From: Fasciola hepatica
Taxonomy: Eukaryota; Platyhelminthes; Trematoda; Plagiorchiida; Fasciolidae
DNA: 64,000 nucleotides
Reading direction: 5' to 3'
Assembly: GCA_948099385.1 (NCBI GenBank)
Contig: CANUEZ040000168.1
Span: 1,365,501 to 1,429,500 of the forward strand
In this document: positions 48,615 to 58,770 of the stretch, one piece after another
Layout of the letters: every line of letters starts with the position of its first letter
How positions within the stretch are numbered: position 1 is the stretch's first letter
Notes under the pieces: generated by a model
Told to the model about the DNA's origin: nothing
Databases searched by the model: none
What the model saw: only the letters and a program-made list of their open reading frames with translations
Made by a program: the position numbers and the translations under genes

Positions 48615-48616
<2 letters not shown>

Positions 48617-48656
<40 letters not shown>
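48617..48656. repeat. (AT)n microsatellite in intron
   Basis: About 40 bases of uninterrupted AT dinucleotides. Confidence 0.97.
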
Positions 48657-48658
<2 letters not shown>

Positions 48659-48892
48659 TTTTCATTATCTTGAATTTAGCACTACCTACGATTGACGTCC
48701 GGGGAAGGATACGTACAATGAACTAATTAGAATTGGTTATTTACACCATAGTGTATCTCTTGGTTTGCAAATATAAATCGAAAAATGGTATCGTAATTGT
48801 TGTGAACACGATCAATTTCTTTTCTAAACGTAATACCCCGAGAAACCATCTACTTCTATGACGGTATTATTCAGAAGTAAGGTCGATATACG

Positions 48893-49110
48893 ATCCATTC
48901 GATTCAAATGAGATTATATCTGTAAACAAACTGTGAAGTACTCAAGTATAAGGATGATTGGATGGAATTGTACCGGGTACGCATATCTGATGAGCGGAAA
49001 TAACCGCGAAACCGGTCGTGTGCTTCCGGGGAAATTTTGTCTTGTCATCCACAAACAATGCCATACTACTCATATCGAAAAAGGTGCATTTCTATTTTGA
49101 TTAGGAAAGG
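48893..49110 (+). repeat. Hammerhead-bearing dispersed repeat, copy with intact core
   Basis: About 215 bases shared with 36,060-36,270, including ATTCAAATGAGATTAT upstream and GGTCGTGTGCTTCCGG inside. It lies on the strand opposite to the host gene, within its intron. Size and dispersal resemble the hammerhead-containing SINE-like repeats of schistosomes and the hammerheads found in PLE terminal repeats. Confidence 0.8.
48971..49030 (+). ncRNA. Hammerhead ribozyme, type I, minimal stem III
   Basis: Core boxes are CTGATGA (48,987-48,993) and GAAA (49,008-49,011). Stem II is a perfect GCGG/CCGC hairpin with loop AAATAA (48,994-49,007). Stem I pairs GCATAT (48,981-48,986) with GTGTGC (49,018-49,023). 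After a small internal loop an outer helix pairs CCGG (48,973-48,976) with CCGG (49,026-49,029). The cleavage triplet would be GTC, cutting after C 49,017. Between GAAA and GTC there is no hairpin loop: the segment ACCGGT (49,011-49,016) is self-complementary, so stem III could only form between two copies. Everything required of a hammerhead is present; activity is inferred. Confidence 0.82.
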
Positions 49111-50968
49111 AAATCACACTCAGTGCCCTCCTGTATGCTGGTCAACTCCTATGAAGCTACAACAGCAACGGCCTACAGCCAGACGTTTGACTTATGCGTC
49201 AAACGAAAAGGGGAACAGATGCACAATGTCAGGGGCGGTAACGACACCAACAGTGCGTGCATTCACCCATCCCATGACTCGCAAAGTTCCATACATCCTA
49301 GAATGTAGAGCGCGCATAATCCTTATTCTCGATCGAAGTGTCCAGGCACCTCCGCGCCACCAAGATAAATTCACTCATTGGTCCTAGAAGGGTTTATCTC
49401 ATTTGTGACACGCTGCTGTTCACCTTACTGGTGTGTTTACTTCTCTATTAAACTAAGTGTACAGGATTTCTGTCCCGTAGTTGGGTGATTCGCAGATAAA
49501 CGAACCCCAGGTCCCAAGACAGAGAACACCGGCTCGCTGTGCTACATGTACTAGAGGACAGAGTGTCAAACAGTTACAATAACTTACCTCAAATTGTGGA
49601 CAAACCGACCACAGAATCAATAGAGTCAAGGAAGGTTTCCAGAGGCCCAAGCAACAATAGAGATGAAATGTTCAAGACAACAATGCGGGAACAAGTGAAG
49701 TAGCTTACAAAGTAGATCCTTATTTGTGGGATTTTTTTGGCCAAACAACAAACAGAAGAGAAATAATGATCCGAGGGGACACACACAAGCGCGGGTGAAG
49801 AATAAGCGGAATAATGTGGTTATCAGAGGGAGTGAGATCAGCAGGAGACAGCCAAGTCCGGTCGTTCACACACAGATAAAGCAGACAAGGGGAGGGGGGA
49901 GGCAGAGGAAGGTCACGTGAAAGACAAACTCGAACAGATAAGAACAACAGTGAGGCTCATGAGTATTGGGATCCATCAACATTTGTCAAAGAGACAAGAC
50001 TGGAAAGAACGGCGTGAAGCAGCATGACTGAACAACAATGATTATGCGATTGAGGAGGTCAAGGGTATGATCGGTATGGACTTAAGTGGTGACAACGCAG
50101 GAAGCGGAAGCAAATGGTTTGGTTAGTACAAGATAAATTTAAGATAGGGGGCATGGGACCTGGACTGAACCAGTTTAACACAGCTTCTTGATATGACGAG
50201 CTAAATTTCTCTGTCCATATTCAATAAATCTTCACACTAATATTTGTTTGAATTCGATACCCATCAGGAGCAAACAAGTCAATATCATTGCCACTTCAAC
50301 TCCCGTAAGTCGAAGATCTACGCCAAACGCTTTTATCCCACTGATTTACCTTTAGCCGTAGCCAACCTAAAAGGGCATACCAATCTGAAACATATCATCC
50401 CATCTGCAAAAGCTCCTAATGATCCACTTCAGTTTGACTTTAAACCAAGTGGGACCACCATAATTTCTGCACTACATGGTATAATGGCATCCTTAAATAC
50501 GTTACCGAAGGCTATACAATGTGCTTTTTTCACTACTGCTTCATTTTTGATTCTTTTCCTCCCTCTTTATTCAGTAAATGGAAGCTTTTGCCTGTTCCAC
50601 TCCCCAGTTTGTAGGGCTGTCTGATTATTTTAACTACATAACTCAATATACACGATTAGGATTGGAAATATCAAATGAGATCTGATCACAGGATATGGTG
50701 GCTTGAGTCAAATTTGCATCCTGTTTGTTGCACCCGAGGCTTCAGAGATCCTCGAGCGTTGCAACAAAAAAACGAAATATAGCATTCGTTCCAGTGGTCA
50801 CGACAATGCTGAAGATTTCAAGTTGCCTGACCATCCATTTCCTCTTCTCAATAACAAAGGAAACCTGATAGAAGTACAAGCTACCCCGGACCGCACTGAA
50901 CTACGAGACACGGTAGCACGACAAGCAGTCTTCGTCGAAAGAGTGAGACCTTGACGCTTACGTTCCTT

Positions 50969-50984
50969 GTCTCTCTCTCTCTCT
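50969..50984. repeat. Short (CT)n tract
   Basis: Sixteen bases of CT dinucleotides in the intron. Confidence 0.9.
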
Positions 50985-51956
50985 AGGCTACCGAAATTCT
51001 GATGAACAAATAGAGAGTTGAACAAGGAGCTGTTCGTTTCCCTAGATTGGTCCTGCTTTCACTAGTAGGCTGTAAGCCAGTTCTCCGGCATATTTAATTA
51101 AATATGCCTATGATGTAGTAGGCTATTTCTGAAACCCAAGATTTCAATACATTTTCCAGTAATCCGTTCTATAGGTACGATTTTTCTTCTCCAGTGGGCT
51201 TAACCCAAATTGTATCCAATTACCTTTTATCGCCCACCTTATCCGTATGTCCTTTCTATCATTTACCCGGAACCAATAGCTAGAATAGTTTCGGTCAAAT
51301 ATTTAGTCATCCCCATTGACCCAGGTTTGAGGTGATTGTCTCCCGTATCAGTGTATAAGGCAACTTCATGGGTTATCATACCAAATAAAAAAAGGTTTAA
51401 CCATTTCGACATTGAGCAGAATAGTGCTAGCCTTTTTCTTTTATCAATTTGTCCCTCATTCTCTTGCACTACTCCCACCCTAGTAGTACTGGTCCGCGGA
51501 AGAAATCTTCCAACATTATTTGCCAAGAACTGTCCATTTTCAGTTGAGTATCTTTCTTATTACTTAGTGAAATATCTGCTGGGTTGCGAAAGGGTAGCAC
51601 ACAAAATCCATTGGAAATACACTCACCCTTCAACCAGGGATCAATCTCAATGCAAATCCCTCTCGTTCACACGTTCCCCCTTTCCATTCATATCGTCTCC
51701 CAGGAACACTTTCCGAAACTCGGCTATTTCTTAGCGGGCTCGAACACTTGAGAATGGGGAGTGAGACTTGGCGGAATTTCTTAGTGGTTTTCGACCTGTA
51801 TTCAATGTGTTAATTTCTTCAGTTCGATGAGGTGCTAGGTGAAATTTTCCATCTAACTGAAACGCGGCAGTCCCTGGACATGAAAACCGACCAAGTGCAA
51901 AAAAAATACCCAAGCAGACTATTTCTCCCCCCTCCCTTCATGATACTGTAACTTAC

Positions 51957-52358
51957 TTTAGCTTCTGGATAAATTCTCATCAGATGTTTGTAAACTGTAC
52001 AACTCGGATGGTCAGTCGTCAATCGGTATCCACGGAAAATCTCACGGATTACATCTTCCGGCAAGTTGTCATTCAAATCCTGTTCCATCTGTTCATGCAA
52101 TTGTAACCAGAGATTCACGTGGTCCGTGTGTTTCAGAACTACCTCTGTCATGTGATAACAGGGCAGCTGATACAGTATTTCTAATGCAGTTTTCAGAGAC
52201 AATGTGCCAGTCCGACCGACTCCAGCACCGATTACGAGAAGTGCAGTATCTTCATCTTGTAGTTTCTCAGCAATCATGGTATCAGCTACCTCTAGTCTGA
52301 AATCGGGAACGAATTTGGTTTGAAGCACAATTCCCGAGTCAGGGGAATTCTCGAACAT
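51957..52358 (-). CDS. Sulfotransferase-like protein, exon 1 (P-loop half)
   Basis: First coding exon, 134 codons from the ATG at 52,358. Residues 42-56 read VIGAGVGRTGTLSLK, the phosphosulfate-binding loop that opens Sulfotransfer_4 proteins, followed by ALEILYQLPCYHMTEVV and, near the end, DHPSCTVYKHLMRIYPEAK. The donor GTAAGT follows directly. A second in-frame Met at residue 28 (..ADTM) would give a 266-residue protein, closer to relatives that start just before the P-loop. A possible acceptor (CCCGATTTCAG) just upstream of that Met leaves open that an earlier non-coding exon exists. The gene is likely expressed given clean splice sites and no stops. Confidence 0.9.
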
Positions 52359-52859
52359 ATCGTGGTTGATTTTAGGGGTTGATAGCGATCACTGTAAGAT
52401 TTTTCCCATTACTGTGTAACCAAAGGGATATGAATTCTATTGTCGAAAACTTCCGATCACACTAATATCCAAACAATGACTGCTTGGATAACAGCTCCCA
52501 CACAGATATACGGGTGATCAGTTATCTATCTTTAAAAGGGGGCCATTTTAAGTGACTCAAAGTAGACATTAATATAAAGCGTGAATTACCAAGGCCTATA
52601 ATGGGTGGACACCGAATCGGAAAGGTTGAATTCACTTTAGGTAATCAACCTTGGTACATCGATAGACACTCTCGCTGGCTAGGAGCTCGGCTTATCAGGA
52701 AAGTGAATGACTGATGATAAATAACGATATTCTAAAATCTCAGTACGAGTTAGTTTCAAGATGTATACAACCAATGTCTTTGTTTTTCTCCTTTGTGTTA
52801 TCGTGTAGCTCCGCTCTCAACCCTATCTGCGTGCGCGTGTGCCTGAGCGGCGAGTTGAT
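52359..52859. other. Upstream flank of the sulfotransferase-like gene
   Basis: On the - strand this is the probable promoter and 5' untranslated area. I see no clear TATA box at a convincing distance. Flatworm genes are often trans-spliced, but no splice leader gene is visible here. Confidence 0.35.
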
Positions 52860-53018
52860 GCCACATGATTGAACTGTTTATTATGGTTGGATTGTCCTAA
52901 CTTTGAGGTTTATACCTCTCTGGGCTTAACTGATTCTGTTGAAGTACAGTTAAGTTATCAACTTATCTCTCTCTGATTAGGAGTGTGGGGTTCGTCTTAC
53001 ACGACCTGGTGTCAGAAG
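52860..53018 (+). repeat. Candidate LTR end with primer-binding site
   Basis: TGGTGTCAGAAG at 53,007-53,018 has the look of a gypsy primer-binding site, in which TGG pairs with the CCA end of a tRNA. Just before it lies CTTACA followed by CGACC, acceptable as an LTR end plus a short spacer. Upstream DNA (52,860-52,990) would be the LTR. No gag follows within view and no second LTR was found, so this may be a solo end or a chance match. Confidence 0.3.
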
Positions 53019-54126
53019 TACACTGAACTGAATTCAGTGCACACCTGCCAGGCCAAACAGCGAAAACCAGCCATTCAAGTCAGTATCATCGTTCAGTTTT
53101 AGGCATTTTTATGACGCAGCTACACGCATTTCAGGTGGTAGAAAATCCGATGCATTTCTAGATTCATTTATCATGCTTTGGGCATGCCGTATTCATTGCT
53201 GGTAATCTATGGAACATAACACAACCTGGTCGCTGTTGTCAAACCCTGACCTCTGATTTAGTTCGATCGGTGCCCGGTTACACTTCAGCGCATTCGTACC
53301 ACTCTAACTTGTGATTCTGCACACACCATTAGAAAAGGCCGCTCACTGGTTGCACTGATTATGGATTATGGATGGAGTCTGGCAATGACAACATGAACTG
53401 ATCTCAAACTTTGACAGGTGGAAGCAGTGAATTCCATTAGCGGACGAATAAATTGATAAAATGGCCAAAATAAATAAATGCTCAGGTTATCAGGACCACT
53501 CATACCACTTATGCCTACCAAAGAATTTAACAAATGCATTTTGTGTGAAACTGTTGCTCACCAAATCCTATCAACGTTCAGGCTCGAATGATCTGGTTCA
53601 CTTTGGTTTGTCTCTCGTTGCTTACAGCAATTCTGCTTGTGTATAGCGCGGTAAATATAACCTCAAAAGACAGACTGATAACTTGGACTTGGGGGTATGT
53701 ACATTAGAAATCACACACATTAGCTACGCACATGAGGGCTGACAAAATACACCATGATGTTGCTAGACGGCATCTCGACTTCGAATGGCCCATTATTCTG
53801 TCTGTCATGCTGAGGCTTTACGAGTTTCAGGTGCAAAAGTGAATGAACTGGCGATATATGTATATTAATGCACATACATATATAGTTGATGCGAGTGAAC
53901 TATGAGTAAATGCTAGGGGTCTCTGGATGATAACATGAGACAGATGTAACACGAAGCGGACTAAGGTCAATAGAAAATCGACCGTGTTAACCAAATGATT
54001 AAAAGATAATCCGATTATTAAAAGTCGAAGTCCGAACGGCGGTTTTACCCAGACTGGTCGGTTGTACATTAAACCGTGATACTTAGTGGTTTTGAGTATT
54101 AGTGGTGGTTGTAGTTCAGGTTGTTA
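53019..54126. other. Unassigned non-coding stretch
   Basis: Short open stretches only; nothing recognised. Confidence 0.4.
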
Positions 54127-54275
54127 GTTGCCATGATGTTTTGATCGCTGGGCTTGGCGCTTAGATTGCAAAAGTTTCATCACCAGTCGAGGTGACTTGC
54201 ACTGATGATGTCACCTCGACTGGTGATGAAACGTTTGCGATCAAAACGCCAAGCTCAGCGAGAGAACATCATGGC
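54127..54275. repeat. Palindrome, arms about 70 bases
   Basis: The left arm (54,127-54,197) and right arm (54,203-54,275) are reverse complements with few differences: GTTGCCATGATGTT against AACATCATGGCAAC at the ends, and CATCACCAGTCGAGGTGAC against GTCACCTCGACTGGTGATG at the centre. The spacer is about 5 bases. The right arm resembles the unit at 29,380-29,450, so the palindrome looks like two head-to-head copies of a dispersed motif. Confidence 0.93.
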
Positions 54276-54310
54276 AACAGTAGAACTATTGACCCGATTT
54301 TCGTATCAGT

Positions 54311-54395
54311 ATGATGATAATAATGATGAAGCTTCGGATGATGACGACGATGATGGAGATGATGATGATGCTGACGATGATGATAACGATGATAA
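54311..54395. repeat. Imperfect (GAT)n trinucleotide repeat
   Basis: GATGAT units with GAC and GCT variants over about 85 bases. The + frame over it (54,205-54,444) encodes an Asp-rich stretch, but it begins inside the palindrome, so I do not call it a gene. Confidence 0.9.
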
Positions 54396-55907
54396 GGTAG
54401 AGGTGGATTCTGTTTCATTTTTGTTTCTGGTGTGTTTTGTGTAAAGTATATGTCACTAACATATGCACTACATTACGTGAACAAGGCAAGTAGTTACCTT
54501 AAGCACGTATCACTTTTTGTGACCATTGGTGATTCGTCTACAGGCACACATATCTAATTTCTTCAGTTCCAGTCACTGATCTTATCGTATGCTACGCAAG
54601 ATAACAGGTACTTGTCGAATGTTGTTACTATCCATGTTCAGTCGGTGTTGTCATTTTTCCAGCCATCTGCTTCATTGCAGAACACTTATTCCTTCAGCCT
54701 TGCAGTCCTACTTTGCCACACGGTCATTTCCCAACCTTTGGCATGCCCTTTCCCCTACAGGTTCTCACGCAGAAAGTCTCATCTGGGAACGAAAATTTAT
54801 TCCACTGCTAGATGAAGATCAACATTGGGGCACTCCGAGGCAAAGATATTTCCTGGGTAGACGAAAAAAGGAAACACAACGAAGCTAATTATTCACGTGT
54901 TTGAAGAGCGGTGAGATTAGCGATTTCACTCGACGGTACGTAAAATTCCCTCGATTAAATTTATGATTAATCTGAAGTGACACCAGCATTATTCAAAATC
55001 GCATGTGTATAGTCACTGTTTTTATGTCATAGCAATAACAGTTTACGATTCATAATGATATACAAAACCTCTTTGGAAGTATTCTCACACTTGTCTTATG
55101 ATCTTCGTTCTACTAAACTACTCCAGATCATCTTTTTGAGGGTACATCTTAAAAAGTTGGGGAAATACGGTTGTATGCGCAGAGATTTCATGCACCCAAA
55201 CAAGTTCAGGAACATTACAGAATAAATCAGACTGCTTCATTTAAAACCGTATAGATCCTGAAACACGACTTGGCGACCCTACTTCAGTAATCTAGTGTTG
55301 TACCGCAGATACAACATCACTGTATGTGCCACCGCTTTCCGTGCTGAACACTTAAGTATTCCATTCAGAAAGTATCTGAGTCATTTAGACTGATGAGTTT
55401 TTGTTAGACCGTATACCAACGACCAGTTGTCTTGTAGAATCTGTGCGCTGTTGGAACAACATTTCAAAACATCATTGTTCACTTCGCATTGTCCCGAGGT
55501 CAAGTACGAATTTCAGTAAACATTATCTCAATTTCTCGGATGCTTGCTTTCAGTTGATATCCTTGACTATAGCTTGGTACGTCAGGCTCTAGTAAGGACC
55601 ATAGAGCACATTATTCAAAATCTGATCCAGGTAATATAAAAGTGAAAACTTACGATTACCAGTATACGGGCTTCATTTGTGTCCTTCTACAAGTTATCAC
55701 CTTGTGATATGCTTAGCTCAGTCACACTGCTGATCACTGGTTTATGTCAGACGTAGCTTAAGGTGCACATTCGTAAATTCTAATCACGCGTCGTTGTCAC
55801 AGCAATCCTAAAACAAAATCCACTCCCGGATGCATCTAGAGTACAGAAGGTAATCCATCTCATCAAATTGAATTGCTTACTCTCTTCTTGATGCAAACAT
55901 ATTTCAG
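54396..55907. other. Unassigned stretch before the candidate exon
   Basis: If 55,908-56,116 is an exon, this would be intron. No partner exon is recognised; the 54,589-54,888 open stretch has no motif or good splice ends. Confidence 0.35.
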
Positions 55908-56116
55908 TGACTGACAAAGCTATATTATCAACTGGTAACGCCAAGGCTGATTATTGCTTGAATAATTCTGCTGACAGTACTTCGATTTGGAAGAAGATCA
56001 CATACGTGACTTCGGAAACCGAAAAAGACGAGACAAGTAAGTCGACGATGTTTCGTGTAACTAAGCATCTAACCGCTGGTCAAACTCAATTGATCGTAAC
56101 ATTTAGTGGGGCCTAA
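55908..56116 (+). CDS. Possible terminal exon of an unidentified gene
   Basis: A good acceptor (pyrimidine-rich CTCTCTTCTTG..., then ATATTTCAG ending at 55,907) is followed by an open frame of 69 codons to a TAA at 56,114-56,116. The peptide (TDKAILSTGNAKADYCLNNS ... FRVTKHLTAGQTQLIVTFSG then A) is hydrophilic, with the alternating pattern of a beta-sheet domain at its end. It does not look like a retroelement. I do not recognise the family. The first codon would be split with the previous exon. No further exon was found upstream in the window. Confidence 0.35.
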
Positions 56117-57450
56117 CCTCTGATGACAGCCGTTGCAGAAACCGAACTCGAGTGAATTTTACGGAGAATAGTGGAGTCGTCGATTCCCTCATAGGCCCCG
56201 TTCTGTGATAGTACAAATCCTCTGGAACTACGAAACGCGATACTGGAAGCCACGTGTAAGTTATTTTAAATCGTACCTCATTAAAACTATCCCATATGTT
56301 CATTTTCTCCCAAGCACCGAAAATTCGGCCACTGTTGCACTGATCTTTCATAACACCGGCATGTCTGCAACTGGCATGACTCATCTCGATCAGCAGCATA
56401 CAGTTGTTTCTGTCAACTGTACATTTCTTTGGCACTGTCAGTCTAATATGAACTATGGGAGCGGAGTTTCTATTTGGCTATGAACTCCGGTGAAACGAAA
56501 TGTGGACAAATCATAACTATGAATACATGGAACACACAGTTTCTCCAATGGAGCCCATAAGATCCACCTATCAGCGTGTAAGAGAAACTGGTGAACAAGA
56601 TCAAATTCTTTTCGGTTATTAGTGACCTACTTGTATTTGACTTCTTTCCATGTCTATACGGTATCCTAGTCCCGTTATCATTCACTCCAACTATTTTGCG
56701 CTCCAAGCTCCGCATAAATTCATTTCTCACTGCAGACGAAACTGTGGGGTGACGACAAGAATCACTGAAATGAAACTATCTGTGTTCATGACGGACAAAC
56801 CAGGAACTAAAACGGACTTCATTTAGAAAGGGGGAGGGTCTGCTTGAGCTGGCTGGTTAATAAATCGAACCTCTTACGAAAGAATTATTTCAGCATTTTA
56901 TCAGTGATATACAAATCAACTAATATGAAAGGTATTGTTGAAATGAGGGCATCGCCTTCAAATTCGGCCAAGCTATCCGTTCCTTCTCTGCATTTCCATG
57001 TCGCATAACCACTAACACATTTGGTTCATTTTTAACATATTTGTTTCATTGGTACCATAGTAGCAGTTGTGCGACTAAAGTCACACCAAGATTTGTGCTA
57101 CACAATAATGTCTTATTACATGTCATATTCAAGCAGCTTCCTAAACTCTCACCTCTTTACTAGGGTAGTGACGAAAACCGCATCTGGTGGATCTATCTGA
57201 AACACAGTGAAGAAGTATTGGAATATATCATGGTCGTATAAAGAAACTCAGTGCCTTTTCAGAGTCTCTTTACAATGATAGAGCACAAATCGCGAGAGCA
57301 CAGATTGAAAATGAGTTAAATTCTAAATTTTATCAATTCCTGTTTACCGTTATTCAGGCAAATTTAATTTTTTTTTTACCAAAATCACATATATTAAACT
57401 GCTCACTGTTCACCGTGGCACTGACGTAAAGGGAATCGTTTTTTGTAGTT
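56117..57450. other. Unassigned non-coding stretch
   Basis: Nothing recognised. The first part could be the 3' untranslated region of the candidate exon. Confidence 0.4.
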
Positions 57451-57936
57451 TTATTTTTTACAACTTCTCATGACATTTATGAAATGAAGAATAGGAAAAG
57501 AAAAATAATTGATGAGGGAATAGTTTCTACTTTTTAAGATTTTGACATCAGCACCTTTCAGATCTGATGTAAGTTCACGACGGGGTGGGTAAACATGAAT
57601 GAAGTACAACACGTAACTTTCGATCCCAAATCCCGTCTCATTCCGATATCTGTTAACCAGGTGATCTAATCGTTTAACGTGGCTAGTGCGTATTTCAATG
57701 GATAAGGATAAGATAAACGAATGAGAACTCATGAGACCGTTCAGAGACATATGACTCACTGAAACTTTCCCCTGGACCACTATATATAGGACGTGTATAC
57801 ATGCACACACATGGTGCAGCAGTAAATCATATATTTTCAGATTCTGAATACAACCCGTAAGTCTGGGCTTTTTACAACCTAATAACAAAGACCTTCCTTT
57901 CACTGTGTGTTCGCGTTTAGTGTGATTTTTGGTCAC
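57451..57936 (-). other. Open frame of unknown nature sharing a block with 29.5 kb
   Basis: A 161-codon open frame. Its block NLKIYDLLLHHVC and IVVQGKVS parallels VKIQDLLLHHTW and IVAQDSVI in the 29,430-29,879 frame. Because the DNA also matches, I regard it as a dispersed repeat rather than a gene. No family motif. Confidence 0.3.
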
Positions 57937-58061
57937 TGGACATCATCGAATTCACCAATATTGTTTTTAAAACAATCACGACGTTCCGAAAGTTTTCGTT
58001 TTTGTTTTCTCACTCTGATTGCACTATAGCGAACGGAAATGCAGATTGCTCTACTATCTAC

Positions 58062-58362
58062 AGTCGTGCATTGTTACATTGGTGCCAGTCTCGGTTTGGC
58101 AGGAACAGTGTGATTGAATAATGCATGGGAAATCCTCTATCACGGGCATCGTTATCACATGGACCAGCTGGTCGCGAAGCATAAAGAATATGTGAGGCCG
58201 TGGTTAGAATTGTTCGATATGATGGAAAGGTGTCTGGATATCCATTTTCCCGAGGATGAGATCAAACAGGTTTTCCGTGGTTATCAAATGAGTACGGAAT
58301 TTCGGGGTTGTATAATTTGCAAGCGATTGATAAAAATCTATCCCGATGCAAAGCTGAGCTGA
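58062..58362 (+). pseudogene. Sulfotransferase-like exon 1 remnant
   Basis: One frame reads YIGASLGLAGTV, a stop (TGA, 58,111-58,113), then LNNAWEILYHGHRYHMDQLV and IKQVFRGYQMSTEFRGCIIC, ending KRLIKIYPDAK. It aligns over its whole length with exon 1 of the intact gene (VIGAGVGRTGTLSLKTALEI, IREIFRGYRLTTDHPSCTVY, KHLMRIYPEAK). Damage: the P-loop RTGT is now LAGT, the stop lies where the intact copy has Ser, and the donor position reads CTGAGC instead of GTAAGT. It is therefore a pseudogene on the opposite strand from the intact copy. No exon 2 was found downstream. Confidence 0.9.
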
Positions 58363-58670
58363 TAGGCCATTCAGGTGAACTACAGCAGTGTTCTCATGAG
58401 ACTTCCCGATTAGTCTGAATCAAAATAAAAATCTTCATGGTGTAAAGTGTAAGCTACCGTGTGACAAATATCATCGGCAAACTGATAAATGTATCTACTT
58501 ATCTTCAGGGACCTTGGTATATAAACATCATCAGTTGTATCACAATGTTGACCACCATTCGGTTCCTCTTCATGCCTCTTTTATTGCTGCTGCATATCGA
58601 TTGGATTATAGACTTAATCATAAAGTTACTCTCTCATAACTTATGGTCCGTGTGCGAATAGTTCAGAGCC
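58363..58670. other. Unassigned spacer
   Basis: The 66-codon open stretch at 58,461-58,661 is hydrophobic but carries no motif. Nothing else is seen. Confidence 0.4.
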
Positions 58671-58770
58671 CTTCGGGATGGCCATAAAGTTCATCTAGTA
58701 CAGCACACGCGGAGCTCAAGTTTGATACCGAGTCTGGGTTTGAATCCCACCGGAGTCAACTGCCTGTAAC
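58671..58770 (+). repeat. SINE-like segment with B box
   Basis: GGTTTGAATCCCACCGG (from about 58,737) resembles a tRNA T arm and B box. ATGGCCATAAAG (about 58,679) is a weak A box 57 bases earlier. Suggests a decayed tRNA-derived SINE. Confidence 0.3.

Larger units (their letters stand above)
48087..51956 (-). other. Intron of the sulfotransferase-like gene
   Basis: Donor GTAAGT (51,956-51,951 on -) and acceptor TTTTAG keep the frame in phase 0: exon 1 ends with codons for Y-P-E-A-K, exon 2 starts L-I-L-T-V-R. The 3.87 kb intron contains an (AT)n tract (48,617-48,656), the hammerhead repeat (48,893-49,110) and a CT tract (50,969-50,984). Several motif-free open stretches also lie in it (for example 50,244-50,624 and 51,336-51,734, both +); I do not consider them genes. 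A third exon inside cannot be strictly excluded, but the protein reads through without a gap. Confidence 0.85.

Noticed and set aside
50244..50624. 126-codon + frame inside the sulfotransferase intron
   Set aside because: No recognisable family; hydrophobic tail follows from a T-rich stretch.
54205..54444. Asp-rich small protein over the GAT repeat
   Set aside because: The frame starts inside a palindromic repeat and its acidic run is just the trinucleotide repeat; no splice or start context.
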